The position numbers and the translations under genes were made by a program. Below the pieces are notes generated by a model. It searched no databases. It was not told the origin of the DNA and saw nothing but the letters and a program-made list of their open reading frames with translations. From Candidatus Pseudobacter hemicellulosilyticus (lineage in GTDB: Bacteria; Bacteroidota; Bacteroidia; Chitinophagales; Chitinophagaceae), in NCBI GenBank assembly GCA_029202545.1, contig CP119311.1:5022001-5086000 (forward strand): 64,000 nt of DNA. Reading direction: 5' to 3'. This document shows, piece after piece, positions 36,481 through 45,131 of the stretch (positions are counted from its first letter, which is position 1; each line of letters starts with the position of its first letter).

Positions 36481-37902
36481 ATGACTACCACCATCACCCG
36501 TGCCGGCAAGGCCCTGATGCTGGTCAGCCTGCTGACAGCAGGACTGTCCACACCCGCCTTGCAGGCCCAGACCAGGGCAACTGCAAAACCCCTGACGCAA
36601 TTACAACAGCAATTTGTTGATCTCCGCTTCGGGATGTTCATCCATTACAATATCCCTACCTACCTGGACCAGGACTGGGCTGATCCGGAAGCTTCGCCGG
36701 CGCTGTTCAATCCCAAAAAGCTCGATTGCAGCCAGTGGGCCAAAGCAGCCCAATCCGCCAATATGAGCTATGGCTGCCTTACTACCAAACACCATAGCGG
36801 CTTTGCTATCTGGGATACAAAGACCACTCCTTACAATGTGATGAACAGCCCGCTGAAACGGGATGTGGTGAAGGAATATGTACAGGCTTTCCGCGCCGCC
36901 AACCTCAAGGTGATGCTGTATTATTCTATCCTGGACACCCATCATAAACTGCGCCCCGGCCACATCACAAAAGAACATATTGCCATGGTCAAGGCACAGC
37001 TGACAGAGCTGCTCACCAATTACGGCCCCATAGAAGCGCTGATCATTGACGGCTGGGATGCGCCCTGGTCAAGGATCTCCTATGATGATATTCCATTTGA
37101 AGAGATCTATTACCTCATCAAATCCATCCAGCCCAATTGCCTGGTGATGGACCTCAACGCCGCCAAATACCCCGCAGAGGCTTTGTATTATACAGATATC
37201 AAATCCTACGAGCAGGGAGCAGGCCAGCATATCTCCAAAGAAAGCAACCGCCTGCCGGCACTGAGCTGCCTGCCCATCAATAATAACTGGTTCTGGAAAA
37301 GTTCCTTTCCCAAAGATCCCGTGAAAGATGCCGCCACGCTGGTGGACGCCAATATCATTCCGCTCAACAACGCTTTCTGCAATTTCATTCTGAATGTAGC
37401 GCCCAACCCGGACGGGCTGATTGACGACAATGCCCTGGCCGGACTGGCCGCTATCGGCAAACGCTGGAAGAACAGCGGACCGCTGCCCGCGCTGGCGCCA
37501 GCCACAGCACCCATCATTGCTTCCAACATTGCCAAGCGCCGGCCCGCCAACGCCAGCTGGAGCGATGATATGTGGATCATGGACTTTGCCAATGACGACA
37601 AGTTTGATACCGACTGGAAATCCAACCCCACCGTACAACAGCCCTGGTTTGAAGTGATCCTCGACAAAGACCGTCCTTTCAACGCCATTGTGATTGCAGA
37701 CGGCCACCGCAGTATAAAGGAATATACACTGGACTATTTCCAGGACGGGCAATGGAAACCCTTGCTCAAAGGCAATAACCCGGATAGGATCAAGATACAC
37801 CGGTTCGACAGGGTATGGGGCGGAAAGGTACGCATCACCCTTACGAAGTTCAGCTCCACACCGGCCATTGCCGAGTTCCAGGTATTTGATGAACGCAGGT
37901 AA
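36481..37902 (+). CDS. GH29 alpha-L-fucosidase-like enzyme with C-terminal discoidin-type module
   Basis: A 473-residue exported glycosidase. Signal peptide about 1-30 (ending ALQAQ). The GH29 barrel spans about 35-360: FGMFIHYN near the start, the substrate-binding TTKHHSGFAIWDT segment, and the predicted nucleophile Asp190 in LIIDGWDAPW. About residues 375-473 form a jelly-roll like F5/8 type C (CBM32), with WFEVILDKDRPFNAIVIADG. The longest frame starts at a TTG at 36415, and an ATG exists at 36460; both precede or overlap the predicted transcript start, so 36481 is used. Fucosidase activity is the family default, but members active on other sugars exist. Divergent from the two-component genes. 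Confidence 0.85.
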   Translation: MTTTITRAGKALMLVSLLTAGLSTPALQAQTRATAKPLTQLQQQFVDLRFGMFIHYNIPTYLDQDWADPEASPALFNPKKLDCSQWAKAAQSANMSYGCLTTKHHSGFAIWDTKTTPYNVMNSPLKRDVVKEYVQAFRAANLKVMLYYSILDTHHKLRPGHITKEHIAMVKAQLTELLTNYGPIEALIIDGWDAPWSRISYDDIPFEEIYYLIKSIQPNCLVMDLNAAKYPAEALYYTDIKSYEQGAGQHISKESNRLPALSCLPINNNWFWKSSFPKDPVKDAATLVDANIIPLNNAFCNFILNVAPNPDGLIDDNALAGLAAIGKRWKNSGPLPALAPATAPIIASNIAKRRPANASWSDDMWIMDFANDDKFDTDWKSNPTVQQPWFEVILDKDRPFNAIVIADGHRSIKEYTLDYFQDGQWKPLLKGNNPDRIKIHRFDRVWGGKVRITLTKFSSTPAIAEFQVFDERR

Positions 37903-37924
37903 CAGTTTGAGGAATATAAAAAAA

Positions 37925-37955
37925 GAAGAGGTTGCCAGTAACAGGCAACCTCTTC
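37925..37955 (-). terminator. rho-independent terminator of the porin-like gene
   Basis: Twelve-base perfect arms GAAGAGGTTGCC (37925-37936) and GGCAACCTCTTC (37944-37955). Read on the minus strand the hairpin is followed by seven T, so it terminates the gene ending at 37978. It may also help stop the converging GH29 transcript. Confidence 0.85.
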
Positions 37956-37977
37956 ACATGTATAGTAGGAGCAGTTA

Positions 37978-39327
37978 TTAAAAAAGTATCTGGTACTGAA
38001 AAACCACCATGTTCTTTCTTTTCCCTTTCTGTAATTCATTTTTCACTACTTCAAAAGTGGGCCTGTTCTGCCAGTCGAGCGAGAACTTGGACGCATGCCC
38101 GTTGAGCAGGTAGTTGATGCCCAGGTTGGTGGTCTGGCACCAGAGGCCGTTCAGCCGGTCAAATTTGGAGGCGGTGAGGGAAGCATAAGGCAGCAGCCGG
38201 TGTTCGGTCAATCCCAGGCAACCTTTGGGCAGCAGGTAGCCGAGCTGTGTATAGATCACCTTCCCCGTACCAAACATGGGGTAGGTATTGCCATAGGTGA
38301 ATCCCTGACCGGTGATGCTGTTGGTGGCATTGAGACTGGTCCCGTTAGCTGTATTCATCGGCGCATTGTAGCGCAGGAAATTATCGCCATAATCAGTAAT
38401 GAAAAAACCGGCATAAGCTGAGATAGCCGATTGTTTTTCCTTGTTCAACGGCATATCCAGGTAGCTTTCCACGGCAAAATGCACCAGGTTCTGGTAAACG
38501 GTATCTTCATTTTGTCCTTTCTTCCACATAGCATCCGGATGGTAAAGCCCGCCCACGGCAATGTTGAAGATCTTTTTCTTGCCGAGATAGGTGCCCGTCA
38601 TATTGACCAGGGTATGGTTCTCGTGCTCAAAGAACTGGTACATCAGGTAAGCCTGCTGCTGTAAGGTATGTCCCATCTGTGCGTAAGTGCTGTAATCAGC
38701 CAGGGCAGGAGGGGTAGAACCGTTGGAGGTGACCGGGAAAGGATCACTGAGGACCACGCGATAATCCCAGTGACCGATCTGGCCGCGGGCATAGAGACTG
38801 AGGCGGCGACTGAATTCATCCGTCTGGTCAATGGTGGTCATGGCAAAGATCGGCAGGTCCGTAGTGAGCATGGAAGAAGCGCTGGGCTGGGAGAACCGGG
38901 AAACACCGGCGGCATTGCTGAGACCAGCGCCGATCTTCAGCTGGTTACCGGTGGACACTTTATATTCCGCCAGGGCATCATGGAAAAAAGCCGCCATCTT
39001 GCGGTTATTACCGGTATTGTACTGGCTGTTGAAATTGTTCTGTCCAAACTGGAAATACACGAAGACCTTGTCGGTCACCTGGCCCTGCAGCTGGAACCTT
39101 GTCCGGCGCAGGCCAATATCAAAGGTCTGGTCTTTGGCCTTGCCTTCCACCAGGGTGCCCGGGTTACTCTGGTTAAAGCGAAGCCAGGTCTGGTTCAGGA
39201 CATTGAATTGAAGATAGCGGCTGCCGTCGTCCGAAAGGTTGAAGCGCAGTCCGTTTTTCATCGCCTTGTCCTGTGCAGCGGCATACAAACCAGTCAGCAG
39301 CAGGCAGGCCATTAATAGCACTCTCAT
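37978..39327 (-). CDS. outer membrane porin-like beta-barrel protein
   Basis: A 449-residue barrel. The start at 39327 gives a signal peptide of 19 residues (MRVLLMACLLLTGLYAAAQ); the longer frame to 39603 lacks any leader. The body shows alternating hydrophobic strands with aromatic girdles, for example DIGLRRTRFQLQGQVTDKVF, VYFQFGQNNF and the terminal VVFQYQILF, the C-terminal Phe typical of barrels. The RRTRF-strand pattern is shared with OprO/OprP-type porins, so a phosphate- or anion-selective pore is possible, but I cannot assign specificity. It is monocistronic with a strong terminator and lies between GH29 and the PhnA-domain gene. Confidence 0.75.
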   Translation of the reverse strand: MRVLLMACLLLTGLYAAAQDKAMKNGLRFNLSDDGSRYLQFNVLNQTWLRFNQSNPGTLVEGKAKDQTFDIGLRRTRFQLQGQVTDKVFVYFQFGQNNFNSQYNTGNNRKMAAFFHDALAEYKVSTGNQLKIGAGLSNAAGVSRFSQPSASSMLTTDLPIFAMTTIDQTDEFSRRLSLYARGQIGHWDYRVVLSDPFPVTSNGSTPPALADYSTYAQMGHTLQQQAYLMYQFFEHENHTLVNMTGTYLGKKKIFNIAVGGLYHPDAMWKKGQNEDTVYQNLVHFAVESYLDMPLNKEKQSAISAYAGFFITDYGDNFLRYNAPMNTANGTSLNATNSITGQGFTYGNTYPMFGTGKVIYTQLGYLLPKGCLGLTEHRLLPYASLTASKFDRLNGLWCQTTNLGINYLLNGHASKFSLDWQNRPTFEVVKNELQKGKRKNMVVFQYQILF

Positions 39328-39481
39328 ATTACCCTTTTTAACTATAATGCTCAACAGCCGCGAATGTAGGGCGTATTCCATTGCTGCACTATGATCTTCG
39401 ACAACCTGCCGGACCACAGAGATCATATAAAAAAAGGGCTGGTGGTAAAAAATAGTACATTCGCGCAATTTTTGACCCAAC

Positions 39482-40066
39482 ATGAAAACAGAAGCCTTAC
39501 TACAGCAAAGAAGCGGCAACCAATGTGAACTCTGCAAAGCCGCCGGCCCCTTATCCGTGTATGCAGTACCGCCTGCCGATGCCAACGAAGCGGACAAGAC
39601 CATTTATATCTGTGGCAAATGCGAAGCGCAGATAGAGAAGAAGGAAGAGCTGGACAGCCAGCACTGGCGCTGCCTGACCGAATCCATGTGGAGTGAAGTG
39701 CCCGGCGTCCAGGTGATGGCCTGGCGTTTGCTGAACCGCCTCCGGCAGGAGAGCTGGGCAGCCGAGAACCTGGACATGATGTACCTGGATGAAGCGTTGC
39801 TGCCCTGGGCCAAAGCCACCGGAGATCATGAAAGCGATGGCAGTGTATCCCTGCACCGGGACACCAATGGCCATGTGCTGAAGAACGGGGATTCCGTAGT
39901 GCTGATCAAATCCCTGGATGTAAAAGGCTCCACCCTCAATGCCAAAATGGGTACCGTAGTACGGAATATCCGGCTGGTGGAAGACAATACTGAACAGATT
40001 GAAGGAAGGGTAGAAGGACAGCAGATCGTGATCCTGACCAAATACGTCCGGAAGCAGAACGGCTAA
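39482..40066 (+). CDS. PhnA-domain zinc-ribbon protein
   Basis: A 194-residue cytoplasmic protein. The N-terminus has a zinc-ribbon-like set of cysteines (QCELCKAAG, then YICGKCEAQ), and the C-terminal 70 residues form the PhnA domain (DTNGHVLKNGDSVVLIKSLD, then GTVVRNIRL). PhnA was once linked to phosphonate use, but its function remains uncertain in most bacteria. Its stop codon overlaps that of the convergent CheB gene by three to four bases. TACATTCG at 39456-39463 is one base off a -7 box and would give a very short leader. Confidence 0.85.
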   Translation: MKTEALLQQRSGNQCELCKAAGPLSVYAVPPADANEADKTIYICGKCEAQIEKKEELDSQHWRCLTESMWSEVPGVQVMAWRLLNRLRQESWAAENLDMMYLDEALLPWAKATGDHESDGSVSLHRDTNGHVLKNGDSVVLIKSLDVKGSTLNAKMGTVVRNIRLVEDNTEQIEGRVEGQQIVILTKYVRKQNG

Positions 40067-40644
40067 TCCTGTTCCGGGAATAATTCATTGATGAAGGCCG
40101 CCAGGTGATCGGCGGGAACAATTTTGTCCACCATCACCTGGTCAATGGCCTGCTGGGGCATATAGCCCACTTCCGCAGAAGCAGGGTCCTGCACCACGCA
40201 GAGGCCACCCGCCGTTTTTACCGCCTGCATGCCTTCCGCCCCGTCCGCATTGGCTCCCGAGAGCAGGATGGCCAGCAGCCGGGCCCCATAGACCTCCGCC
40301 GCCGATTCCAGGGTGATATCAATACTGGGCCGGCTGTAATTCACTTTCTCCGATACGTCCAGCGAAAAGCTCTGGTCGCTTTCCAGCAGCAGGTGATAAT
40401 CCGCCGGCGCCACATAGATGGTGCCCTGCGTTATCATTTCCTTCTCTTCCGCTTCCCGCACTTTCCAGCTGGTCTTGGTACTGAGCAGGTCTACCAGGAT
40501 ATCCTCATTGGAGGAGCCAGCCTTGCGGTGCAGCACCAGCAGGATAGCCACGGGCAGGTTATCCCGGAGCGCAGGCAGCTGTTTCAGGATCACATCCAGG
40601 CTACCGGCAGAACCGCCGATCACGATCAGTTCAATAGCTGGCAT
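40063..40644 (-). CDS. cheB: stand-alone CheB-type protein-glutamate methylesterase
   Basis: A 193-residue CheB catalytic domain without a receiver domain. The triad is intact: Ser12 in GGSAGS, His39 in LVLHRK and Asp134 in LSGANADGAEG. The start at 40644 forms a TGATG junction with the CheR stop; a frame extension to 40662 is possible but overlaps CheR by 19 bases. Such stand-alone pairs are found with hybrid kinases rather than in chemotaxis operons. With no chemoreceptor or CheA in the window it more likely regulates a signalling protein by glutamate methylation, perhaps the hybrid kinase of the same operon. Confidence 0.88.
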   Translation of the reverse strand: MPAIELIVIGGSAGSLDVILKQLPALRDNLPVAILLVLHRKAGSSNEDILVDLLSTKTSWKVREAEEKEMITQGTIYVAPADYHLLLESDQSFSLDVSEKVNYSRPSIDITLESAAEVYGARLLAILLSGANADGAEGMQAVKTAGGLCVVQDPASAEVGYMPQQAIDQVMVDKIVPADHLAAFINELFPEQD

Positions 40645-41465
40645 CAGGATATTTTTCGCCATATACGTTCAGGATTTTCCACTTGTTTGTATTTGCGGTA
40701 AATGCTGGAATACTTCAGCTGCTCCTTGGCCCCCAGCGCCAGGAAGCCCAGCGTATCCAGGCTTTCATCAAACAGCTCCAGGGCGCGGTTCTGGAGATCA
40801 CGGTCAAAATAGATCAGCACGTTGCGACAAAGGATCAGCTGAAATTCATTAAAGGACCTGTCCGATACCAGGTTATGGGTGGCCACCACCATTTTGGCGG
40901 CCAGGGACTCGTCAAATTTGGCCCAGTCATACTTGGCCGTATAGTACTGGGAGAAATCATGCTTGCCGCCGGACCTGATATAGTTCTCCGAATACTGCCG
41001 CATATAACGAAGGGGGAAGATGCCTTTGCGCAGCTTCTCCAGCACCCCGGGATTGAGGTCCGTGGCGTAGAGCAATGATTTGTGCAGCAAGTTGGCCTCT
41101 TTCAGCAGGATGGCCATGGAATAGACCTCCTCGCCGGTGGAGCAGCCGGCATGCCAGATACGGATCAGCGGATGCGTGGCCAGTACAGGCAGCACCTCTT
41201 CCCGGATCACTTTATAGAAAGCCGGATCCCGGAACATTTCGGTCACGTTCACCGTGATCTCCTCCACAAAACGACGGAAATACACACTGTCTGAAAGGAT
41301 GCGCCGGCGGAATTCTTCAAACCCACTAAAACCATCCAGGCCAAACAGGCGATTGATCCTGCGTTTGAGGCTGGCTTTGGAATAATCTGTGAAGTCGTAG
41401 CCATACGCCTCCTGCACATCCTGCAGCAGTATTGCTATTTCGGGATCATGTACCTCGTATTCCAA
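40644..41465 (-). CDS. cheR: CheR-type protein-glutamate methyltransferase
   Basis: A 273-residue S-adenosylmethionine-dependent methyltransferase. An N-terminal helical domain (FTDYSKASLKRRINRLF) precedes the Rossmann domain with IWHAGCSTGEEVYSMAILL for cofactor binding and the LILCRNVLIYF segment. The start codon appears to be TTG at 41465, because an in-frame stop lies just upstream and no ATG fits. It follows the hybrid kinase gene by 27 bases and is coupled to CheB. There are no chemotaxis adaptor or receptor genes nearby, which argues for a non-chemotaxis role. Confidence 0.9.
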   Translation of the reverse strand: MEYEVHDPEIAILLQDVQEAYGYDFTDYSKASLKRRINRLFGLDGFSGFEEFRRRILSDSVYFRRFVEEITVNVTEMFRDPAFYKVIREEVLPVLATHPLIRIWHAGCSTGEEVYSMAILLKEANLLHKSLLYATDLNPGVLEKLRKGIFPLRYMRQYSENYIRSGGKHDFSQYYTAKYDWAKFDESLAAKMVVATHNLVSDRSFNEFQLILCRNVLIYFDRDLQNRALELFDESLDTLGFLALGAKEQLKYSSIYRKYKQVENPERIWRKIS

Positions 41466-41492
41466 TAGTGTTGTTTAACAATTAATAGACCT

Positions 41493-44400
41493 TTATTTGC
41501 CGGAATCGTATAACCATACACGTAATAAGGACAGCAGCTGATCAATATCCACCGGCTTGCTGATATAATCGGAAGCGCCTGCTTCAATACATTTTTCCCG
41601 GTCGCCCGTCATGGCTTTGGCAGTTACAGCAATAATAGGCAGGCGGCGGAAGCTGGGATTGGCCTTGATCCTTTTGGTAGACTCATAGCCATCCATTTCA
41701 GGCATCATCATATCCATCAGCACAATATCCACTTCCGGGTGTTCCTGCAGCTGCACCAGGGCTTCCTTACCATCTGTGGCCGATACCACCTTCATGCCGT
41801 AGGTCTCCAGCGCCTTGGTGAGTGAATAGATATTGCGGATATCATCATCGGCTATCAGCACGGTCTTGTTCTTCAGCACTTCCTGGAGAACACCTAACTG
41901 GTTGGAAGGTTTGGCCGGTGCCTCTTTTTCTTCCACCAGGTGCAGGAACAGGGACACTTCATCCAGGATCCGCTGGTACGAGTGGGCTGTTTTGATGACA
42001 ATGGAATCTGCATATTGTTTGATCTTCAGCTCTTCTGCCTTGGACAGGTTCCGACCGGTAAAAATAATGATGGGAATATTCTCCAGGCCCGGGCTTTTCT
42101 TCACCTCATCGAGCGTATCATAGGAACGCTGGTTGGGGATGCCCATGTCCAGGATCACACAGTTGACCTCTTTTTTCTGGAGGGCTTCCACGCTGCCGGT
42201 CACCGTATTCTTGATCTCCGTATTCACGGCGAAATTTTCCAGGTAATAGGCCAGGGCCTTGGCATGTTTCATATTCTCTTCCACAATCAGCACTTTGCGG
42301 GGATTGTTGTTGAGCATGAATTCGATCCGTTCAAAGATATTCTCCATTTCATCATAGGCCACGGGCTTGTTGATGAAGTCCACCGCGCCCTTGGACAGGC
42401 TCTTATACTTGCCATCGTACGAGGACATCATATGCACGGGGATATGTTTGGTATCGGGGTTGTTCTTCAGTTCTTCCATCACTTCCCAGCCATCTTTCAC
42501 GGGCAGCTGGATATCCAGCAGAACGCCTATCGGCCTGAATTGCAGGGCCAGCGGCGCAGCTTCATCACCCCGTACGCAGACAATGCCTTTATAGCCTTTG
42601 CGACGGGTGAATTTGAGCAATGACTTGGCAAAATTGGTATCATCTTCTACAATCAGGATCACGCGGTCGTTGGGCAGCACGGCCTCGCGGTCGTCCGGAA
42701 CATTTTCCGGGATCACGTCACTGATATACCGCTGGCGAAGTTCCTGGCCGCCTGTGGGCAGTTTGACAGTCACAGTGGACACTGGCTGGTCGGGCAGGGC
42801 GGAGAGGACCTCCACATCGGTGATGGAAGCAGCTACGGCCCTGGACACCGGCACCAGCACGGTAAAGGTGCTGCCCTTTCCGGGCTCGCTCTGCAATACG
42901 ATCTCGCCACCCAGCAGCCTGGCCAGCTCGCGGCTGATGGACAGGCCAAGGCCGGTACCACCATATTTGCGGCGGGTGGATCCATCAGCCTGACGGAAGG
43001 CTTCAAAGATCACCTGCTGTTTTTCGGGCGCAATGCCAATACCTGTATCCCTCACAGAGAAGGCCAGGGTAGCGCCTTCCGCTTCAGGCATGGAGACCAG
43101 CAATTCCACATAACCTTTGGACGTGAACTTGAGGGCGTTGGCAATAAGGTTCTTGATGATCTGTTCCAGCCGCTGGCGGTCTGTTTCAAAAATACCCTGT
43201 ACCCCTTCGTCCACAGTGGTCCGGAACTCAATATTCTTTTCTTTGGCAATAGGCTGGAAAATAGCCTGCATATCCTGCAGGATCTCCTGCACCGGCACAT
43301 CGGCATAGAGCAGGTCCATTTTGCCTGCTTCAATCTTGGACAGGTCCAGGATCTCATCTATCAGCCCCAGCAGGCCCTGACCGGAGCCCTGGATCACCCT
43401 GGAGTATTCTACCTGCTCGTCCGTGAGGTTGCGCTCATTGTTCTCACCCAGCAGGCGGGACAGCAGCAGGATGGAATTGAGCGGGGTGCGCAGCTCGTGC
43501 GACATATTAGCCAGGAACTCTGATTTGTAGCGGGTGCTTTGTTCCAGCTCTTCTGCTTTTTTCTGGATCTCCAGGTTGCGCTCAAAGACCAGCTGGTTCT
43601 TTTCTTCCAGCAGCCTGGCCCGCTCTTCCAGCTCTTCATTGGCTTCCAGCAGCTCTTCCTGCTGCACTTTCAGCTCCTCTTCAGAAGCCTGCAGTTTTTC
43701 TGTCTGCGCTTCCAGCTCACTGTTGATATTCTCCAGTTCGTTGTGCTGGGATTGCAGCTCTTCAGATTGTGATTGCGTTTCTTCCAGCAATTCCTGCAGA
43801 CGCCTGCGGTTCTCGACGCTGTTGATGACCGTACCGATATTATGGGAAGAAGTTTCCAGGAAGGCCAGTTCACGGGCGCTGTATACTGTAATGGACGCCA
43901 ACTCCACCACACCTATCACTTTGCGTTCATGGAAAATGGGCACCGCCACAATGCTATGGGGTTTGATACTGCCGGTGGCGAAGCTGATCAGCACCTGGTT
44001 GTCCGGGATATCCTTCAGCTGCATCAGCGCCCCATTGGCAGCTGCCTGCCCGGTAAGCCCTTCGCCAAAAGCGATCTGCTCCCGGGCCTTTGACTCCGGA
44101 AATGCATACCCCCGCATGAAACGCAGGCTGTTATTGTCTTCCGCCAGGTAGAAAGCGCCTACATGGCTATTGGTATAGGTGGACAGGAATTCTATGATAT
44201 TGCGGGTCAGCACCGGCAGTTCATATTCACCCAGCATCTTTTCATTGAGGGTGGCAATACCGGTCTGCAGCCATTCTTTATCGGCCAGGCTGTTGAAGGA
44301 ATATTCCAGGGAGCTGGCCATTTTATTGAGGGACACCGCCAGGCTGCCGAGGTTATCTTCCTGGTTGTCTTCCACGCGGACGGTATAATCGCCGGCCGAG

Positions 44401-45107
44401 ATCTTATTGCCCACAGAGTGGATCAGCTGGATCCGGCGGGTGATCTGCTGGTCCTTTTCTTCCAGGGAATGCTGCAGCTTAGTGGTCCGTTCAAAGTCTG
44501 CATTCACGCGTAAGAAAGAGACAACAGTAATGAACAGGGAAAGGATAGTGGCAATCACGATCAGGATAGGCGTATAGGCCGCAAACCTGTTCATTTGTGC
44601 TGTACGCTCAGCCAGCAGCACTTCTTCCCGGTTACCCATCAGGTCCACCAGCCGCCGGGCCTCGTTCATATGCCGCCGGCCTTCCTGGAGATCATCTATA
44701 TGAAACAACTGTCCATTACGGCGTAAATTAATAGAACGTTCCAGCAACGAGAGCCGCAGCACCACCAGTTCCTGCAGCTGGTTCACTGAACTTTGCTGCT
44801 CCGGGTTGTCCACCGTCAGGGCTTTAACATTTTTCAGGTAGCCCTTTGCACTGTCCAGCGCCCCATTATAGGGAGCCAGGAATTTATCATCACCGGTGAG
44901 CAGGTAACCCCGCTGGCCGGTCTCTGCATCCTTGAGACTGGACATCAGCCGGTCCAGCTCCTTGATCACTGCATTGGTATGTTTTACCAGGTCGGAGCTT
45001 GTCAGCAGGTTGCGGATACTCATAAAAGAAGCTACCGCAGTAATGACAAGTAATAAGAGCGATAAACCAAAACTGATAAGGAGGTTACGTTTAAAGGTAG
45101 AAGTCAT
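41493..45107 (-). CDS. CHASE3-HAMP-GAF hybrid histidine kinase with three receiver domains
   Basis: A 1204-residue hybrid sensor. TM1 at about 10-30, a periplasmic CHASE3 domain (30-180, with DAETGQRGYLLTGDDKFL), TM2 near 180-200, a HAMP linker (about 230-285), a GAF domain (about 290-430) and a long glutamine/glutamate-rich coiled coil (430-520). The kinase core has His537 in ANMSHELRTPLNS and the ATPase boxes NLIANALKF, DTGIGI and GTGLGLSISREL. Three receiver domains follow at about 815-930, 936-1050 and 1079-1200; the second has DMGIPN at its acceptor site, the third a canonical LMDMMMPEMDG. It lies 24 bases after the REC-PAS kinase gene in the same operon, suggesting a phosphorelay. Confidence 0.93.
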   Translation of the reverse strand: MTSTFKRNLLISFGLSLLLLVITAVASFMSIRNLLTSSDLVKHTNAVIKELDRLMSSLKDAETGQRGYLLTGDDKFLAPYNGALDSAKGYLKNVKALTVDNPEQQSSVNQLQELVVLRLSLLERSINLRRNGQLFHIDDLQEGRRHMNEARRLVDLMGNREEVLLAERTAQMNRFAAYTPILIVIATILSLFITVVSFLRVNADFERTTKLQHSLEEKDQQITRRIQLIHSVGNKISAGDYTVRVEDNQEDNLGSLAVSLNKMASSLEYSFNSLADKEWLQTGIATLNEKMLGEYELPVLTRNIIEFLSTYTNSHVGAFYLAEDNNSLRFMRGYAFPESKAREQIAFGEGLTGQAAANGALMQLKDIPDNQVLISFATGSIKPHSIVAVPIFHERKVIGVVELASITVYSARELAFLETSSHNIGTVINSVENRRRLQELLEETQSQSEELQSQHNELENINSELEAQTEKLQASEEELKVQQEELLEANEELEERARLLEEKNQLVFERNLEIQKKAEELEQSTRYKSEFLANMSHELRTPLNSILLLSRLLGENNERNLTDEQVEYSRVIQGSGQGLLGLIDEILDLSKIEAGKMDLLYADVPVQEILQDMQAIFQPIAKEKNIEFRTTVDEGVQGIFETDRQRLEQIIKNLIANALKFTSKGYVELLVSMPEAEGATLAFSVRDTGIGIAPEKQQVIFEAFRQADGSTRRKYGGTGLGLSISRELARLLGGEIVLQSEPGKGSTFTVLVPVSRAVAASITDVEVLSALPDQPVSTVTVKLPTGGQELRQRYISDVIPENVPDDREAVLPNDRVILIVEDDTNFAKSLLKFTRRKGYKGIVCVRGDEAAPLALQFRPIGVLLDIQLPVKDGWEVMEELKNNPDTKHIPVHMMSSYDGKYKSLSKGAVDFINKPVAYDEMENIFERIEFMLNNNPRKVLIVEENMKHAKALAYYLENFAVNTEIKNTVTGSVEALQKKEVNCVILDMGIPNQRSYDTLDEVKKSPGLENIPIIIFTGRNLSKAEELKIKQYADSIVIKTAHSYQRILDEVSLFLHLVEEKEAPAKPSNQLGVLQEVLKNKTVLIADDDIRNIYSLTKALETYGMKVVSATDGKEALVQLQEHPEVDIVLMDMMMPEMDGYESTKRIKANPSFRRLPIIAVTAKAMTGDREKCIEAGASDYISKPVDIDQLLSLLRVWLYDSGK

Positions 45108-45131
45108 TTGAACTTGTGTATTATAATGCCG